Part shown: positions 20,835 to 33,537 of the stretch, piece by piece
Layout: each line of letters begins with the position of its first letter
Position numbering within the stretch: position 1 is the first letter of the stretch
Assembly (NCBI RefSeq): GCF_036898095.1
Contig: NC_090763.1
Span: 63,992,206 to 64,056,205, forward strand
Direction of reading: 5' to 3'
Length of the DNA: 64,000 nt
Source: Palaemon carinicauda
Taxonomy: Eukaryota > Arthropoda > Malacostraca > Decapoda > Palaemonidae
Made by a program: the position numbers and the translations under genes
The notes under the pieces: model-generated
Told to the model about the DNA's origin: nothing
The model's input: only the letters and a program-made list of their open reading frames with translations
Databases searched by the model: none

Positions 20835-23178
20835 GAAAGGGCGGAATAAAGCGAGACGCTGGAGTGTCTATCCTCGGTCTAGCGGAAGATGCAGGCAAAG
20901 GGGGAGCTTTGCGAGCTGAGGACGCAACTAGATCGTGAGTGTCCTTCTGCACCAACGAAGCAGCAATTTCCTTTACCAAGACTTCTGGAAACAGGCACTT
21001 GGAAAGGGGAGCAAAGAGAAGTTCCGATCTCTGGCATGGTTTAACTCCAGCAGACAGGAACGAGCAGAGAGACTCTCGCTTTTTCAGGACTCCGAACGTG
21101 AATGAGGCAGCAAGCTCATTGGACCCATCACGGACGGCCTTGTCCATGCAGGACATAATGAGCAACGAAATATCTTTATCTGTCGAAGAGATTTTCCTGC
21201 TCAGGGCTCCTAAGCACCAGTCTAAAAAGTTAAAGACTTCGAAAGCCCTAAAGATCCCTTTCATAAGGTGGTCCAGGTCCGATGGTGACCAACAAATCTT
21301 CGACCGTCTCATGGCAAGGCGGCGGGGAGAGTCTACAAGACTTGAGAAGTCGCCCTGGGCAGAGGCAGGAACTCCCAAGCCGAGAACTTCTCCCGTGGCA
21401 TACCAGACGCTCGATCTAGAAGAGAGTTTAGATGGGGGAAAGGTAAATGCTGTCTTCCCTAAACTCTTCTTGGACTCTAACCAGTCTCCTATCAGCCGCA
21501 AAGCTCTCTTAGACGAGCGTGCGAGAACGAGTCTAGTAAAGGCAGGTGCGGTAGAAGGCATGCCTAATACAAACTCTGACGGCGGAGAACGAGGAGCCAC
21601 AGAAATAAACTGGTCAGGAAACAACTCTTTGAATACAGCCAAGACTTTTCTAAAGTCCAAAGAGGGTTGAGTTGACTTAGGCTCGTCCAGTTCTGACTGT
21701 TGGTCGTCTTGTTGTGCAGCAACATCATCATCAGAAAGTTCCTCATCCGAAAACTGATGAGGAAACGGCAACGGAGTGGGCAACGTCAGGTTCGCTGAGT
21801 CCGGTCGCACTGGTGCATGCGTGACGGAGCCGGACGCAACGTCATGGAACTGCTGCACAGTCTGTGAACTGTCAACAACCATGGGAGCGCGAGGACGCAC
21901 AGCGTCCACCCGAGACTGTCTAGACCGACAGGGTTGAGCAGTGGAAACCACACCGGGTTGCGGAGGTTGACGCACCGCGTCAAAACAAGTCACCTCTGAT
22001 GGTTGTTGAACGTCCTGAACGTCAACAACCACCTCCGTGCGTCGCTTAACGTCAACATGCGGCTGGCAACCCACACTGGATCGCATTGGTGGAGGAACCA
22101 CCTCAACTGGTAGACGCGAGAAGGTTACCTCAGCGTCAACAGGACGCACAACCGTTTGCTTGGAAGGTTGTTGGCCAGAAGGTACGGTAGCAACCTTCTC
22201 CGCATGAAAGTCCTGCATCAAAGACGTAAGCTTGGACTGCATGTCTTGCAGCAAGGCCCATTTAGGGTCTACGGGAGCAGGTGCGGCGACAGACGGTGTT
22301 AGTGCCTGAAGCGGTACCGCTTTGCCTCTCTTAGGCGGTGAGCAGTCATCAGATGACGGCAACGAGTCCGAACTGACCCAGTGGCTACAACCGGGACGTT
22401 GGACTTATCCTGAAGGGACCGATTTACGCTTTAAAGGTCGTGAGACCTTGGTCCAAAGTTTCTTACGAGAAACACCTTCAGACGACGAGGTATAAACGGG
22501 CTCTCTCGTCTTACGTAGGTAGGGGCGATCTTGGGGAGATACGCCTGATACCATGGAGGGAACGTCTGTTCGCTGATTAAAGCCTCTCGAACCCATGCGT
22601 CGTGCGACATTGCTTCTCCCCTGGACTTGGGAGCTTGCAAGAGGTTCCGGACTAGTAGGACGACAGGCACGAACAGACGAACCCTCAAGCGCAACACTGT
22701 TCACAACACTTTCACTTGGCACTTTCTCACTTCCCGCGGCACTTTGGCACTTAAGCTCCTTAACATCCGCCATGAGTTGATTGTGGTCACTTGCAAGGGA
22801 CTCAACTCTCTCCCCCAGGGCATGGATGGCACGCATCATGTCAGCCATCGATGGTTCCTGAGTGCTAGGAGGGGGGTTAGGAACAACCACTACAGGGGAA
22901 GGAATAGGTTGTGGGGCATGAGGAGAGGAAATATCAATAGACCTAGAAGAACTTCTCCTAATTCTATCTCTCTCTAGCCTGCGTGTGTACTTTTCAAATT
23001 CGATAAAATCGAATTCCGAAAGGCCCACGCACTCCTCACACCGATCTTCCAATTGACAGGTTTTACCCCGACAATTGGAACAAATAGTGTGAGGGTCGAG
23101 AGAAGCCTTCGGAAGACGCCTAGAACAGTCCCTAGCATTGCATTTTCTAAACTTGGGAACTTGTGAAAGGTCAGCCAT
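20746..23178 (-). pseudogene. DIRS-B copy 1 Gag, one nonsense codon
   Basis: Starts at ATG 23178 (MADLSQVPKF) in a strong context (AAAATGG), preferred over the upstream TTG. The N-terminus has a Cys cluster, C-x4-C-x14-C-x2-C-x4-C-x5-C-x2-C, likely zinc-binding. It is followed by a charged RRLERDRIRRSSSRS segment, a coiled region (ADMMRAIHALGERVESLA), a long Pro/Val/Gln linker, and a conserved C-terminal half with FRKVLAVFKELFPDQF and a Gly/Arg-rich end (PFRGRASSRGG). An in-frame TAA at 22405-22407 replaces the CAA of copy 2. Gag packages the element RNA by analogy with other retrotransposons. Confidence 0.8.
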
Positions 23179-23388
23179 TTTGAATTGGTCAAGGGAAAAT
23201 TCCAAAAAACGATCTAAGTCATCAACAATGAATCCGATACAAAAAAGAGTTCAAGGATTTATTTGAAGAAAAACCCTGCACAGCGAAAGCTCAAAACCAG
23301 AATATAGGCTAGTACTTCACCAAAGATGATGTGAAAAACTCCAGTTAGCAACAGCGAGTAAAGTACGTCTTGTCGACACGTCGACAGA

Positions 23389-23545
23389 GAGAAAATTGAG
23401 TGTTTGTTTACATGGAGCTTGGTATCTGGCCGACAGATGGCGCTGATGGGCACACCCGCAACCTGTATAGCGATCGCTGGCGAGTTTTTTTGTACAGTTT
23501 TTGTCTGTCGAGCAACAGAGTTGCAGCTATATATTCACCGGCTAA
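23389..23545 (-). repeat. Right inverted terminal repeat, DIRS-B copy 1
   Basis: Reverse complement of 17109-17265; ends in ATATATTCACCGGCTAA. The same terminus in copy 2 spans about 51800-51968. Confidence 0.9.
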
Positions 23546-23604
23546 GTTAAATATTTAAAAGTTATAAATATTATGCAATAGGTTAGTAAGGAATAAGGAA
23601 TAAG

Positions 23605-23605
<1 letters not shown>

Positions 23606-23690
<85 letters not shown>
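23606..23690. repeat. (AT)n microsatellite
   Basis: About 80 bp of uninterrupted AT dinucleotides directly beyond DIRS-B copy 1, degenerating into ATAC/ATGC variants up to 23720. Confidence 0.98.
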
Positions 23691-23701
<11 letters not shown>

Positions 23702-23719
23702 CATATGCTTATGCATATA

Positions 23720-25232
23720 TATTCAAATAAGCCATATACATTCTTGCTACATTAATGTCTGGATTCTCTTAACGACCTCAGGATCAAAGTCCCGGGCAAA
23801 ATCACACAAAGACAAGAGCTTGTGACCGGCCGGGAATCGATCCCTGGTCCGGCAAACTTGTAGATACAGTGACTAAACCACATGGCCACGAAGAAAGATA
23901 AAAGTCAGTGACAATTCTGCTGTACTTATACCTGTCGAATTCAGGTGTTTTGTACTTAGAATTGAAATTAACCCATCCTCACCATCGTAGCTAATTGGTA
24001 GTTTGTTACTTGGCATTCGATTAATGATAAATTTTTGCACATTTAGACGTGTTTTTTCATATTCAAATAAGCATATACAATTTTGCTACATTAGTGTCTG
24101 GATTCTCTTAACGACCTCAGGATCAAAGTCCCGGGCGAAATCACACAAAGACAAGAGCTTGTGACCAGCCAGGAATCGATCCCTGGTTCGGCAAACTTGT
24201 AGAGACAGTGACTAAACCACTCGGCCACGAAGAAAGATAAAAGTCAATGACAATTCTGCTGTACTTATACCTGTCGAATTCAGGTGTTTTGTAGTTAGAA
24301 TTGAAATTAACTCATCTTCACCATTGTAATTAATTGGTAGTTTGTTACCTGGCATTCGATTAATGATAAATATTTGCACATTTAGACGTGTTTTTTTATA
24401 TTCAAATAAGCCATATACATTTTTGCTACATTAATGTCTGGATTCTCTTGTCTGTGTGATTTCGCCTGGGGCTTTAATACCGAGGTCGTTAGGAGAATCC
24501 AGACATTAATGTAGCAAAAATGTATATGGCTTATTTGAATATGAAAAAACACGTCTAAAGGTGCAACAATTTATCATTAATCGAATGCCAAGTAACAAAC
24601 TACCAATTAATTACAATGGTGAAGATGAGTTAATTTCAATTCTAACTACAAAACACCTGAATTCGACAGGTATAAGTACAGCAGAATTGTCATTATCTTT
24701 TATCTTTCTTCGTGGCCAAGTGGTTTAGTTACTGTCTCTACAAGTTTGCCGGACCAGGGATCGATTCCCGGCCGGTCACAAGCTCTTGTCTTTGAGTGAT
24801 TTCGCCTGGGGCTTTGATCCCGAGGTCGTTAAGAGAATCCAGACATTAATGTAGCAAAAATGTATATGGCTTATTTGAATATGAAAAAACACATCTAAAT
24901 GTGCAAAAATTTATCAGTAATCGAATGCCAAGTAACAAATTACCATTAGCTACGATGGTGAAGATGGGTTAATTTCAATTCTAATTACAAAACACCTGAA
25001 TTTGACAGGTATACGTACAGCAGAATTGCCATTGACTTTTATCTTTCTTTGTGGCCATGTGGTTTATTCACTGTCTCTACAAGTTTGCCGGACCAGGGAT
25101 CGATTTCCGGCCGGTTACAAGCTCTTGTCTTTGTGTGATTTCGCCTGGGGCTTTGATCCCGAGGTCGTTACGAGAATCCAGACATTAATGTAGCAAAAAT
25201 GTATAAGGCTTATTTGAATATGAAAAAACACG
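23720..25232. repeat. Large palindrome of four tRNA-like SINE modules
   Basis: Two tandem ~340-bp units in minus orientation are followed by two in plus orientation, with the axis near 24470. Each unit holds a 70-bp tRNA-like module (minus: 23821-23890 and 24160-24229; plus: 24711-24780 and 25050-25120). The modules have an A-box-like TGGCCAAGTGGTTTAG and a B-box-like GGATCGATTCC, the internal RNA polymerase III promoter pattern of tRNA-derived SINEs. Each unit also carries TTCAAATAAGCCATATACA or its complement. The modules do not fold as a canonical cloverleaf by eye, so they are not called tRNA genes. Confidence 0.7.
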
Positions 25233-28200
25233 TCATATATATTGTGTAATACTGAACTATTTGAAATTGAACGAATTTGAAATTTACTTTTTCAAACGAA
25301 AAATACCAGACCCCAAGAGTATAGGAATAGAAATTGCAGTCCTAAAACTTATTTTTGACATAGTACAGTAGTATTCACTTTTGAAGGTCAGCATTTAGAC
25401 ATGGGTCTTGCTTTTTAGGTTTAAGAAGGTTGACAAAAATATACCACAACAGTGAAGAAAAACATAATAGACAAACATGAAGAATTGGAGAGTAGATTAG
25501 AAGTCCTAGTGCCTATCTAAGAAATATACTGTATTTAAATAGAGTAGACAGATACCGAATATACAGAAATAAATATAAAGTACAGTACTTTAAAAGGGAT
25601 TTTTACCTTACTGCTGCCATCTACAGTATACCGAAGCAACAACAAATAGTAGCTCCTGAAACACTGAGTCATTTTAAACTTACTTCTTTGTCAAGTGGTA
25701 CTTTCATTAGATGGACAAGTATTCTCAGCTACATTTATATCACAGATGGACCATCTTCTTGCTTGGGCTAATAGTGAAATTTATAAAAATGGGGAGGTAA
25801 ATATTATGTAGCTGCAAGAGAGAGAGACTTTTCTTATAGTGTGATAATTTTGTCAGTGATATAACCAATTACTTTCTAAACAAAAAAATCCCTTGAACTT
25901 CAATTGATTGTAATTCAAATTTTAGATAATTCATTTGAATAAATCATTATCTCTATACATTTTCCTAAAGAATGAAAAATTATAGGGTCCCAGAGAAGTA
26001 CTATGCTTAATTTAAAAGAAATAGTCTTCAAGCAGCAATGTAACTGATTTTAAATATACAAAAGGGGAGATCAGAAGAATACAATTTCTAAATACTGTAG
26101 TGTAGTTTTACCATATACAGGTATACCTGTATGTAATTGGTTCGAGGAGAGGAGACTTAAGTTGAAAAACGACGGTAGTCGAATTTACTCGTCACTTGGC
26201 TAAACCTCGAATAATTCCCAGTTCTGTATTTTATTTATAAATGCAATTTGAATAATATATGGTTACTAAGGATCTATTTAAGCTTAAAAAAAATAAATTT
26301 TAGATTTTAATTTAGTATAAAAGAAGGAATATAATTTTACGAATAACTGTACATCCATACTTGTAAATGTAGATGTTTACAATTTATCATGTTTCCACTA
26401 CATCACAGGTTGTTTATTTGTGAATGTGGTGTGTTCTATGGAGTATAAAATAGAAAGATTTTGTAAATTTAATATAACAAATTGTTATCATTATTTTGCG
26501 ATAATATAAAACTTAATTGTTACATTTATCAATATTCACATTCAATATCTTTGTTTACATCGCATAGCCTACGTAGATGGCTGCGGATCGTCCGCGAAAA
26601 CAGCTGATTCATCTGTAGTAGTAGTTGTTTAATGCCTATTTTATTAAGAAACTTGGTAGAGTTCGTTGATCATCGTTCTTCTTTGAGAGAAACATTCAAA
26701 TAATAACTAATGATAATAGCTATAATCAAAATGTATGAAAACTATGATATTCTATTATAAATTGGGGCTGATGTAATTTATATTAAATGAGCTAGAAAAA
26801 AAATATTCTTAGTTATTCGCGATAGTCTCGAGATCAGCCAATCACAACCATAAAAAAAAATTAATAAATAATTGTCGATTGTTAAGTTGCACTTGACATT
26901 AAGAAAATAGCCTACAAAAATGTATTTTCATATAATTTTATATACTTTTTTCTTGTTTATTGTACAATAAATAGTTGATAGTTGAACTATCATAGAAAAA
27001 ATCACTGCTAGGCTCTTAAAGACTGCTAATTAATATAAAAAGTCACGGCTGTTTTCGTAGCTTGTTCGCTAGGATTTATGTTATTTACGTTCATAAATAT
27101 ATGTAGTTTCATATGATTTTACATCCATTAATTCTTATTTATAGTAAAGCAAAATGTTGTGTTCTTTTATCGGTATTCCAGTGATATTATGACTTCGTAC
27201 CTAGTGGCGGACATACGGAAAGTCAAACAAAATTACTCAAAACTGGAGTTTTATTTTTCCATGTTATTTTTGACGACAAATTTGAAACAGACTTAACTCG
27301 AAACGACTCAAGTCTAGGTATACCTGTACTGTAATTAGTATTTATTCTTTAGAGTATTTCCCATTGTTAAGCTTACCATAAAATGCTGGCACCAGATAGT
27401 GTGCTATCAGGGAGCATTGCATAGAACATTATGAATACCAAAGTGTCAGAAATATCCTTAAGCCCCAGATGCATTCCTTTCTACTTTTGGCTTTTCATCT
27501 ACAGTTCTACCTCTTGCTCATTTCCCACATAACATTATAATTTTACCTTGTTCCTATAAGACAAATCTTGAACACAGCATTGGGAGAGTATAATGTAAAT
27601 TTAATCTGGTTAAACTTATTTAAACTATTAGCGGACTTGTTCATCACCTAAATTTTGTAAATTTGCCTTCATTTCTTTAATTATTATGTTCATAGAGTAA
27701 AGTCTTGAATTTTGCTTATGTTTAAGGTTAATTTTCAACTTAAATATATTCTATATAAAGAATATATTTAATATATAATTTATTACTGAAGTATCTTAAG
27801 AATTCACTATTCAAAATTTGTTACTTGGTCATTTAGGGCAATAATTTTGATTACTCTTTTTGTGTAAACGTAATTCACTGCACCCTGGCAGAAGGGATAT
27901 TATTGTTTAATTCTTTAAAGAGATTATTTTTGTTTTACAAGATTGCCAGAGTATTTGGTTTTACTGTGTGACATGAGTGAATTAGGAATTTTTGAATTAG
28001 GAATTTTTTTTATTTTATGCAAATTGTTTATGCAGAATTTACCGTATTTGTTTCTCCTCTAAATTTATAGGGTTGGCCAATTCAAGTAAAAATGGTTATT
28101 CCTACTCCAATATTTTCACTGGAATATTCTACTGTAATTTCTTTTGCATTGATCAGAAAATGAAATGGTTAACAAGAAATATCAAGTCAATATTTTCAAT

Positions 28201-28850
28201 ATAAGCTAGAAATTTTTTAATTACTGCCTTCATTATAATCATATATCTTAAGTCATAGTCTAGGACTAGTTTACAAATACAGTTAGTGGATCATTTATGT
28301 TAATACCTTTTTAATAGATTATTATTCAAACAAATATAGCACATAGGTATTATTTTATATATTTATAGCTGTGCAAATGTATATAAAACAAGTTTCTGTG
28401 AATATCTAAAATGGCTCATACTAATACATATTTGGTACTTTGTTTTTAGTGTTATACTTGATATTCTAAGTGTCATTTCATCTTAAGGGTCAATTAATAC
28501 ACCATCTATAAATAGTCATACTTTAATTAATTTTACAAGAGAAGTTGAGATTTGTCATTTGTAAATTTTCCATTTATGGTACTTACAATCACTGAAAGCA
28601 TGAATTGTCCTTTCCCAGAACATTATTAATTAAATTTATATAAATTAATACTGTATTGTTTAAAAACTTGCTTTTCATAATTAAGTTAGTTTCAGTTCAA
28701 GATCAATCATATTCGAGTGTGCAGATTGGTCCATTGTTAATCAAATGCCATTTTTTTCCACACGAATATGAACAATCGTCCTTTAATAGGAACATGATAT
28801 TGGTGAAACTTTTAACGAGATGGTACTACTATAGTTGCTGGCAGGTGGAG
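25233..28850. other. Intron J-K, AT-rich, possible non-autonomous element at ~26115-27340
   Basis: No coding block. A possible element is bounded by ACAGGTATACCTG near 26117 and AGGTATACCTGTACTG near 27317. This short palindromic motif also sits next to similar ACTTAA-containing sequence at both sides, but the longer arms match only weakly. Otherwise nothing is recognisable. Confidence 0.3.
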
Positions 28851-28879
28851 GGTAAGCCCCCCCCCTCATTTCTCTCGCT

Positions 28880-29035
28880 ACGATAAGCTTCTCTGTCAAG
28901 GGTACCAAACAGTCGTCACAATATGGCTGGTATTGTCCAGTAAGCAGAAATTCATGTGTCGACCAAGTGTTACCAATGACGAGACAACAAACGGTCATCT
29001 CCCACTTTCGGGGCATCATATCACTGCTGTTCTGT
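28880..29035 (-). pseudogene. Jockey-like LINE fragment, C-terminal Cys/His region
   Basis: Reads on the minus strand as a stretch like MMPRKWEMTVCCLVIGNT, then EFLLTGQYQPYCDDCLVP. This is the Cys-containing C-terminal region found after RT/RNase H in jockey-type LINEs. A second, longer copy of the same region lies on the plus strand at 37560-37990. This copy diverges after VAREM and is 3'-truncated. Confidence 0.6.
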
Positions 29036-31500
29036 CAGCGGAGAAGCTTCTGTATAACTTCAAGTAGTGCCAGGACCTTGAAGACTTGCCAAATTAAACC
29101 AGTGACATTTCCTGCTGCAGTATCATAGATACCAGCCCTGAAATTATCAATGACTTTCACATTTGGTGCAAAGGAGAAGAAATGTGTGAACAGATACCAG
29201 TCTATGACAAGATCACATACCAAGACTACTCAACAATACGAGCTCTTACAAAACAGATTTAAGGTAGGTGGACTGCCTGTGTGACGAAGTCTAAGCAACG
29301 AGATGCAAAATTGCAATCAAGCAATTGTTAGAAATCGACGGACCAACATTTATGTGACACACAACCTACTCTGCATCATGTTCTCCTCTCTCTTCAGAGG
29401 CTAAAGCACCTCAGATGGTACGAGGGCTTAGAAGGCCCACTCCGAGGAGTTGCTTCAAACTATTGCTGGCGACTTCAAGGTGAATTATATGGAGCAAGTG
29501 CCGACACATTGAAAAATTGGGGTCCTTATAGGTAACCACTCGATGTATGAAGGAGTCTTGGGTTATCTTTCTCTTCCTCCACTGTTGAATCCATGTCTTA
29601 TGGTGGAAACAGTTCAGCATTCTCCAAAACCCTTGATTTCCTTAATGCAAGGGGCTCCTGCCCCAGGAAGCTACCGAGTCTTCTTTAGAATCCAATTCCC
29701 CTACTGTGTCAAAAGAGGCTACAGCTCCCGACCGGTACGCTATTGTGAAGTTGCTTGTAGGCTTGCCATGAAAGTGGCTTCCATGACAGCACACTCGATA
29801 ACTAAGAACATAAGTTTCTCCCCTGGAGTCCCTGGTTTAATAGTTGTTATTGCTGTCTCAATCAGAAGAGGTGGTGTTGGCATTTTCCAGAGTGTAAAAC
29901 ATTCGCTGTCAGGATAGTGCAGGAGGCAGGATCTTGTTCGAATGGCTCTAGTGTAGCTAATTTCTTGGATGATTTAAACTACCCAGAGTCCCTTGAGTAA
30001 CTCTGACCAATGCAGCTCAAGGGTAGTCCTTGATACTTGAAGGGTGCCAAAGCTTAGATCAATGGATTTCAGATCAGCAGTCAAAGTTTCCTCTCAAGTC
30101 ACTGAACTCCTAGAGATAATACTTTCACAAATGTGGGCACTGGCTCGGGGATTCTAAAGACTCCATAGGTGAGGGTTCAGAATTGAGTACAGAAGGGTCC
30201 ATGAAGACCCAAGACACCTCCTCCCTCTTGAGAGAAGACATGTTACATTGGGAGATTCGACTGCTTGAATACTATCGTGCCAGTCCTAACATACAACTGG
30301 GATGGTAGGTCAATGAGATAGGGATGGCAGCCAGAAGGTTTAACTCCTCAAGAAGGGTGCGGGTGCCCTTTATTTTTACATCAGTCTTTTGACTAAGCAC
30401 CAGGAGCTTGGACTGCAGTTGAACGGTGTACAGGTGTCCCTGGAAGGCCTATTGGTGGATATTGAGGAGGCTCTCAGATGTTGCCTTGCTGTTTCCTGCC
30501 GACGCTCATACAAATTTTTGGAATATTCTGAAAGAAGGTCTCAACTAGCAGGATGGTACTTCATAGATGATTGCTCTCTGTGTCTGAAGGTCTCTTTTAG
30601 GCAAACGATGTTGTCACTGTCAGATGGTGGCTGTGCTGGATAAACAATCACTTGTAGAATAATCACAAGGTTACTGATCCCAGGGTGTTTATGTGTGTGG
30701 TGCTCTATAGTGTGGAGACCTGCTTCATGGTGAACAGAAATCTGAAGATTTGACAGACACTAAACTAGTGCATGAAGGCTATACACATTGATAATGTGTG
30801 TGGGATCCTTGCCCACGGATACTCTGTGCTTTGAGATCGTGCACATGTCTCTCAATGAAGATATCCCCATCTTAAATCGTCCCTCCTCTGCTTGGGTAAG
30901 ATTATCCTATTGCCTTCGCTGGCTATCATCCTAGATGAAGTCATCATCTCGAAGTTGTTTGATGAAGGATGAGGACGAGGGCGGCAGTCTTCATTCCGAC
31001 GGACAGTATGCATACTTGTTCCCTTGCTTTTCCTGTAGCAGGAGCATCTCTAAAAGCAATACAAAATTATGTAAAGATTGTTGTCCGATTTCCTCCCCTA
31101 CAATTAAAACTGCGGATCTTCAAGCTACATTAGAAGCAGACTACATATTTATCTGCTTGACTGCAAAACCTCAAGGTTTTCTTCCAATAGAAATAAAATT
31201 ATTATGGCGACCTGGTTCTTTAAGAGATATAGTTCAAGCCATTCCTTGTCCCATTTCATGGCTACTATGGAGGTGTAGAGCCAAAAATATGCTAGTAACT
31301 GGCATGCAACTGACTGATCTCAGCAGCATCATTCAATCTTGCTAACCATATCAGGTATTGTGTTGGAGTCGGTAGCAGGAACCCTAAATGAACGCAGCAC
31401 CTCTACAAGATCTTTAAAGTTCATTACTAGTATCTTCTTTGCTTTCATAAGAAAGTCCTTCCTCATAATCTCTGTCACAGAGACTCCCTAGGTAGCCTGT
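29036..31500. other. Unidentified moderately GC-rich block, probably decayed repeat
   Basis: Composition is less AT-rich than the surrounding intron, and several medium-length open frames appear on both strands (29543-29917, 30389-30643, 30935-31345 on plus), none with a domain I recognise. It is contiguous with the LINE fragment at 28.9 kb. A decayed retroelement is the likeliest reading, but I cannot name the family. Confidence 0.3.
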
Positions 31501-33208
31501 TAACTTGCCTGGAAATGTGATGATATTGCCTCCAATACCATCAGGGTAGTAGGGTATTTCTTTCTACCTTGGAACCAATGAAAACCCATATTTCACCTGG
31601 AATGTGAAGCAAAGGGGAGCTGACCATCTAGTGACCGCACTACATAATCTGCAATTAATGCCAAGGCAACTGTGAAATTCATAAAGTATGTCATCTTGAC
31701 TATGGCACTCTCCAGCAAGATTAGCTATGAAACATTTAACTGGTATTTTGGAATACTCCCACCTTCAAAGGTTATTCCCCCTGTCCAACTCTCAGTTCAT
31801 ATAACTCTCCCCACCCTCGGTCTTTTTTGCAGGAATGCCATTCCAAAACGGAGGATTCTAACTGCTGCACAGACACTCAAGCTGAGCAGATAAAAAATAA
31901 CCAGCATGCCCTCCTTACTTGGGAGACCTGGCAAGGACTATAAACTGAAAAACTTTCTATCCACTGGGTAGGTCTGAATATTAAGGAAATTTAATATAGG
32001 GAACAATATCTAGAGAAGAATAAAATAAAACATCCTGCCTGGATTCACAATCTATTGGACTGATCTCATATGGCAAGTCAAGCTCTCAAATTCTGGCCAT
32101 CGACATTGATGATAATGTGTGCTGCAAACATATAAAACTGAAAATTGGTATCAGAGCCAGAGTCGATGGAGTGACAGCAAAGTGTATACTGGCTTCCATC
32201 CTAATAAAATTTGCTTTAAAGAACAGTTGATAATATTTAAGGAGTTCTAAAAAAAAAAAGCCAGAGCAGGGCTGTGAAAATCACAAGAATAATGTGAATA
32301 ATGCCTTCCTGGGATTGTAAACAGTATAATAACTGTACTTCCCTCTGAGTGTTAAGTATAAGATATCCATGCGTAAGCTAATATTGGTCTCATTACTTTA
32401 CTAGAGGCATTGGAGTATGGAAGGACAGAAAATGGGAAAATTTCTTTTTAAGGAGTCCCATTGAGATTCCAAGTTACCAGTGACAAAAGCAATATGAACA
32501 TCGGGCGAGAAATAAAGTCAAAATCTTAAAAGAAAAAAAATAATTCTGGTGTTACTAGTGGTATGAGAAAACTGCAATTAATGTTTGCTTCCTTGAGAGT
32601 GTTTAAAAATGCTTGGCAATTCATGCAAAACTTTAATTCAAGTGTTGATTATTAATAAAGGTAAATTTTAAACCACATCTGACTGAAGACAAATTCTGAA
32701 ATATAGCAGTAAATTAATTTTTGTATATATAACATATGCCACAATATTTGGAGAAAATTGTTTTTTTTCTTGCCATAGAAAGCCAAGAATAATTTCTATT
32801 GCTCAAAATTTATAGTTGATACCCAAATAAGTTCCCCAACACTTGCATTGAATTAATGCAGGCTTGAGCAAGCCATTTAGGTAGACTAAACTTTACTAGG
32901 GAGAATGAAGCCCTCAGAAACTTCTTGAAAGAACCTTTCATGAATTGTGTGAAAAGTATTTGGTGTGAAATTGAGTGCTGTTAAAATTATAGTCTCTTGT
33001 TTCCTATTTACATGTGCAGAATATGGATCAAAACGCTTTCTCTTTGTGAAGAGAACGTAGGTACTATATTGTAGACCATCTAGCCCAACCCCAAAAATTA
33101 TTAGTGCCATACTTAGCAATCTAGTCATGAGGAATTCCATAATTAAAGCAATGATTATTTTAGGAATTTTATATCCTGTTTGAAAATAAAAAAGTAATAA
33201 TGTCTTAC

Positions 33209-33410
33209 TTCTTTTTATAGTCTGCTTTTTGCGTGCTTGGACCATTCCGTATACAACAGCTGCCAAGGAATTGTAAGTAGAGGGTTGACGACTGAATGTG
33301 GCTCTTGAAGAGGCTCTTCTTCCTACAACAAAATAAGTATCCATCTCCCCTTTACCTTTAACAGCTATTCGACCACGATACTGAAGTCTAAACCCACGAA
33401 AATTAAGGAT
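33209..33410 (-). CDS. Adenylyl cyclase exon J (end of C2 plus C2b)
   Basis: The acceptor is a T-rich tract ending TTTTCAG; the donor is A|GTAAGA, leaving phase 1. It encodes FRLQYRGRIAVKGKGEMDTY, which closes the C2 catalytic domain and includes the Lys of VKGKGE that contacts ATP phosphates in class III cyclases. Next is a basic linker (VVGRRASSRATFSRQPST), then YNSLAAVVYGMVQARKK, matching the position and pattern of the C2b calmodulin-binding region of AC8. Reading through the donor gives hydrophobic sequence unlike any cyclase, so the donor is preferred to an extended ORF. Confidence 0.85.
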
Positions 33411-33537
33411 CTGAAAAAAAAGACGCTTATGGTCTACTTTGACAAAATAATAATTAATCATTTTCAAAATAATTCATCTAGTTTGTAATGAAAATTGAAA
33501 TAAATCACTAGAAATATGCTTGACTTTTCTTCTTTAC

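Larger units (their letters stand above)
17072..23545 (-). mobile_element. DIRS-like retrotransposon, DIRS-B copy 1 (in intron J-K)
   Basis: A 6.5-kb element with near-identical inverted termini (17109-17265 and 23389-23545). Minus-strand order is Gag (820-codon frame with one stop), RT/RNase H in the +1 frame (one stop), and YR back in the Gag frame. It sits in the last intron of the cyclase gene in the sense orientation. It is closely related to DIRS-B copy 2 throughout, including the non-coding stretch after YR (17380-17780 against 45130-45530). As usual for DIRS elements, no target-site duplication is evident. Confidence 0.9.

Noticed and set aside
20939..21670. 243-codon plus-strand frame
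   Set aside because: Antisense of the DIRS-B Gag; the same antisense frame appears opposite copy 2 (49345-50001), as expected from shared codon use, and its sequence has no domain character.
24711..24780. Possible tRNA gene
   Set aside because: A- and B-box-like motifs are present, but no cloverleaf or 7-bp acceptor stem forms, and the module is repeated four times within larger repeat units; SINE-derived.
29543..29917. 124-codon plus-strand ORF
   Set aside because: No recognisable motif on either strand and no splice context; kept only as part of an unidentified block.
32886..33467. 193-codon extended ORF around exon J
   Set aside because: Only the middle matches cyclase; both ends cross an excellent acceptor and donor, and the read-through residues are hydrophobic noise.
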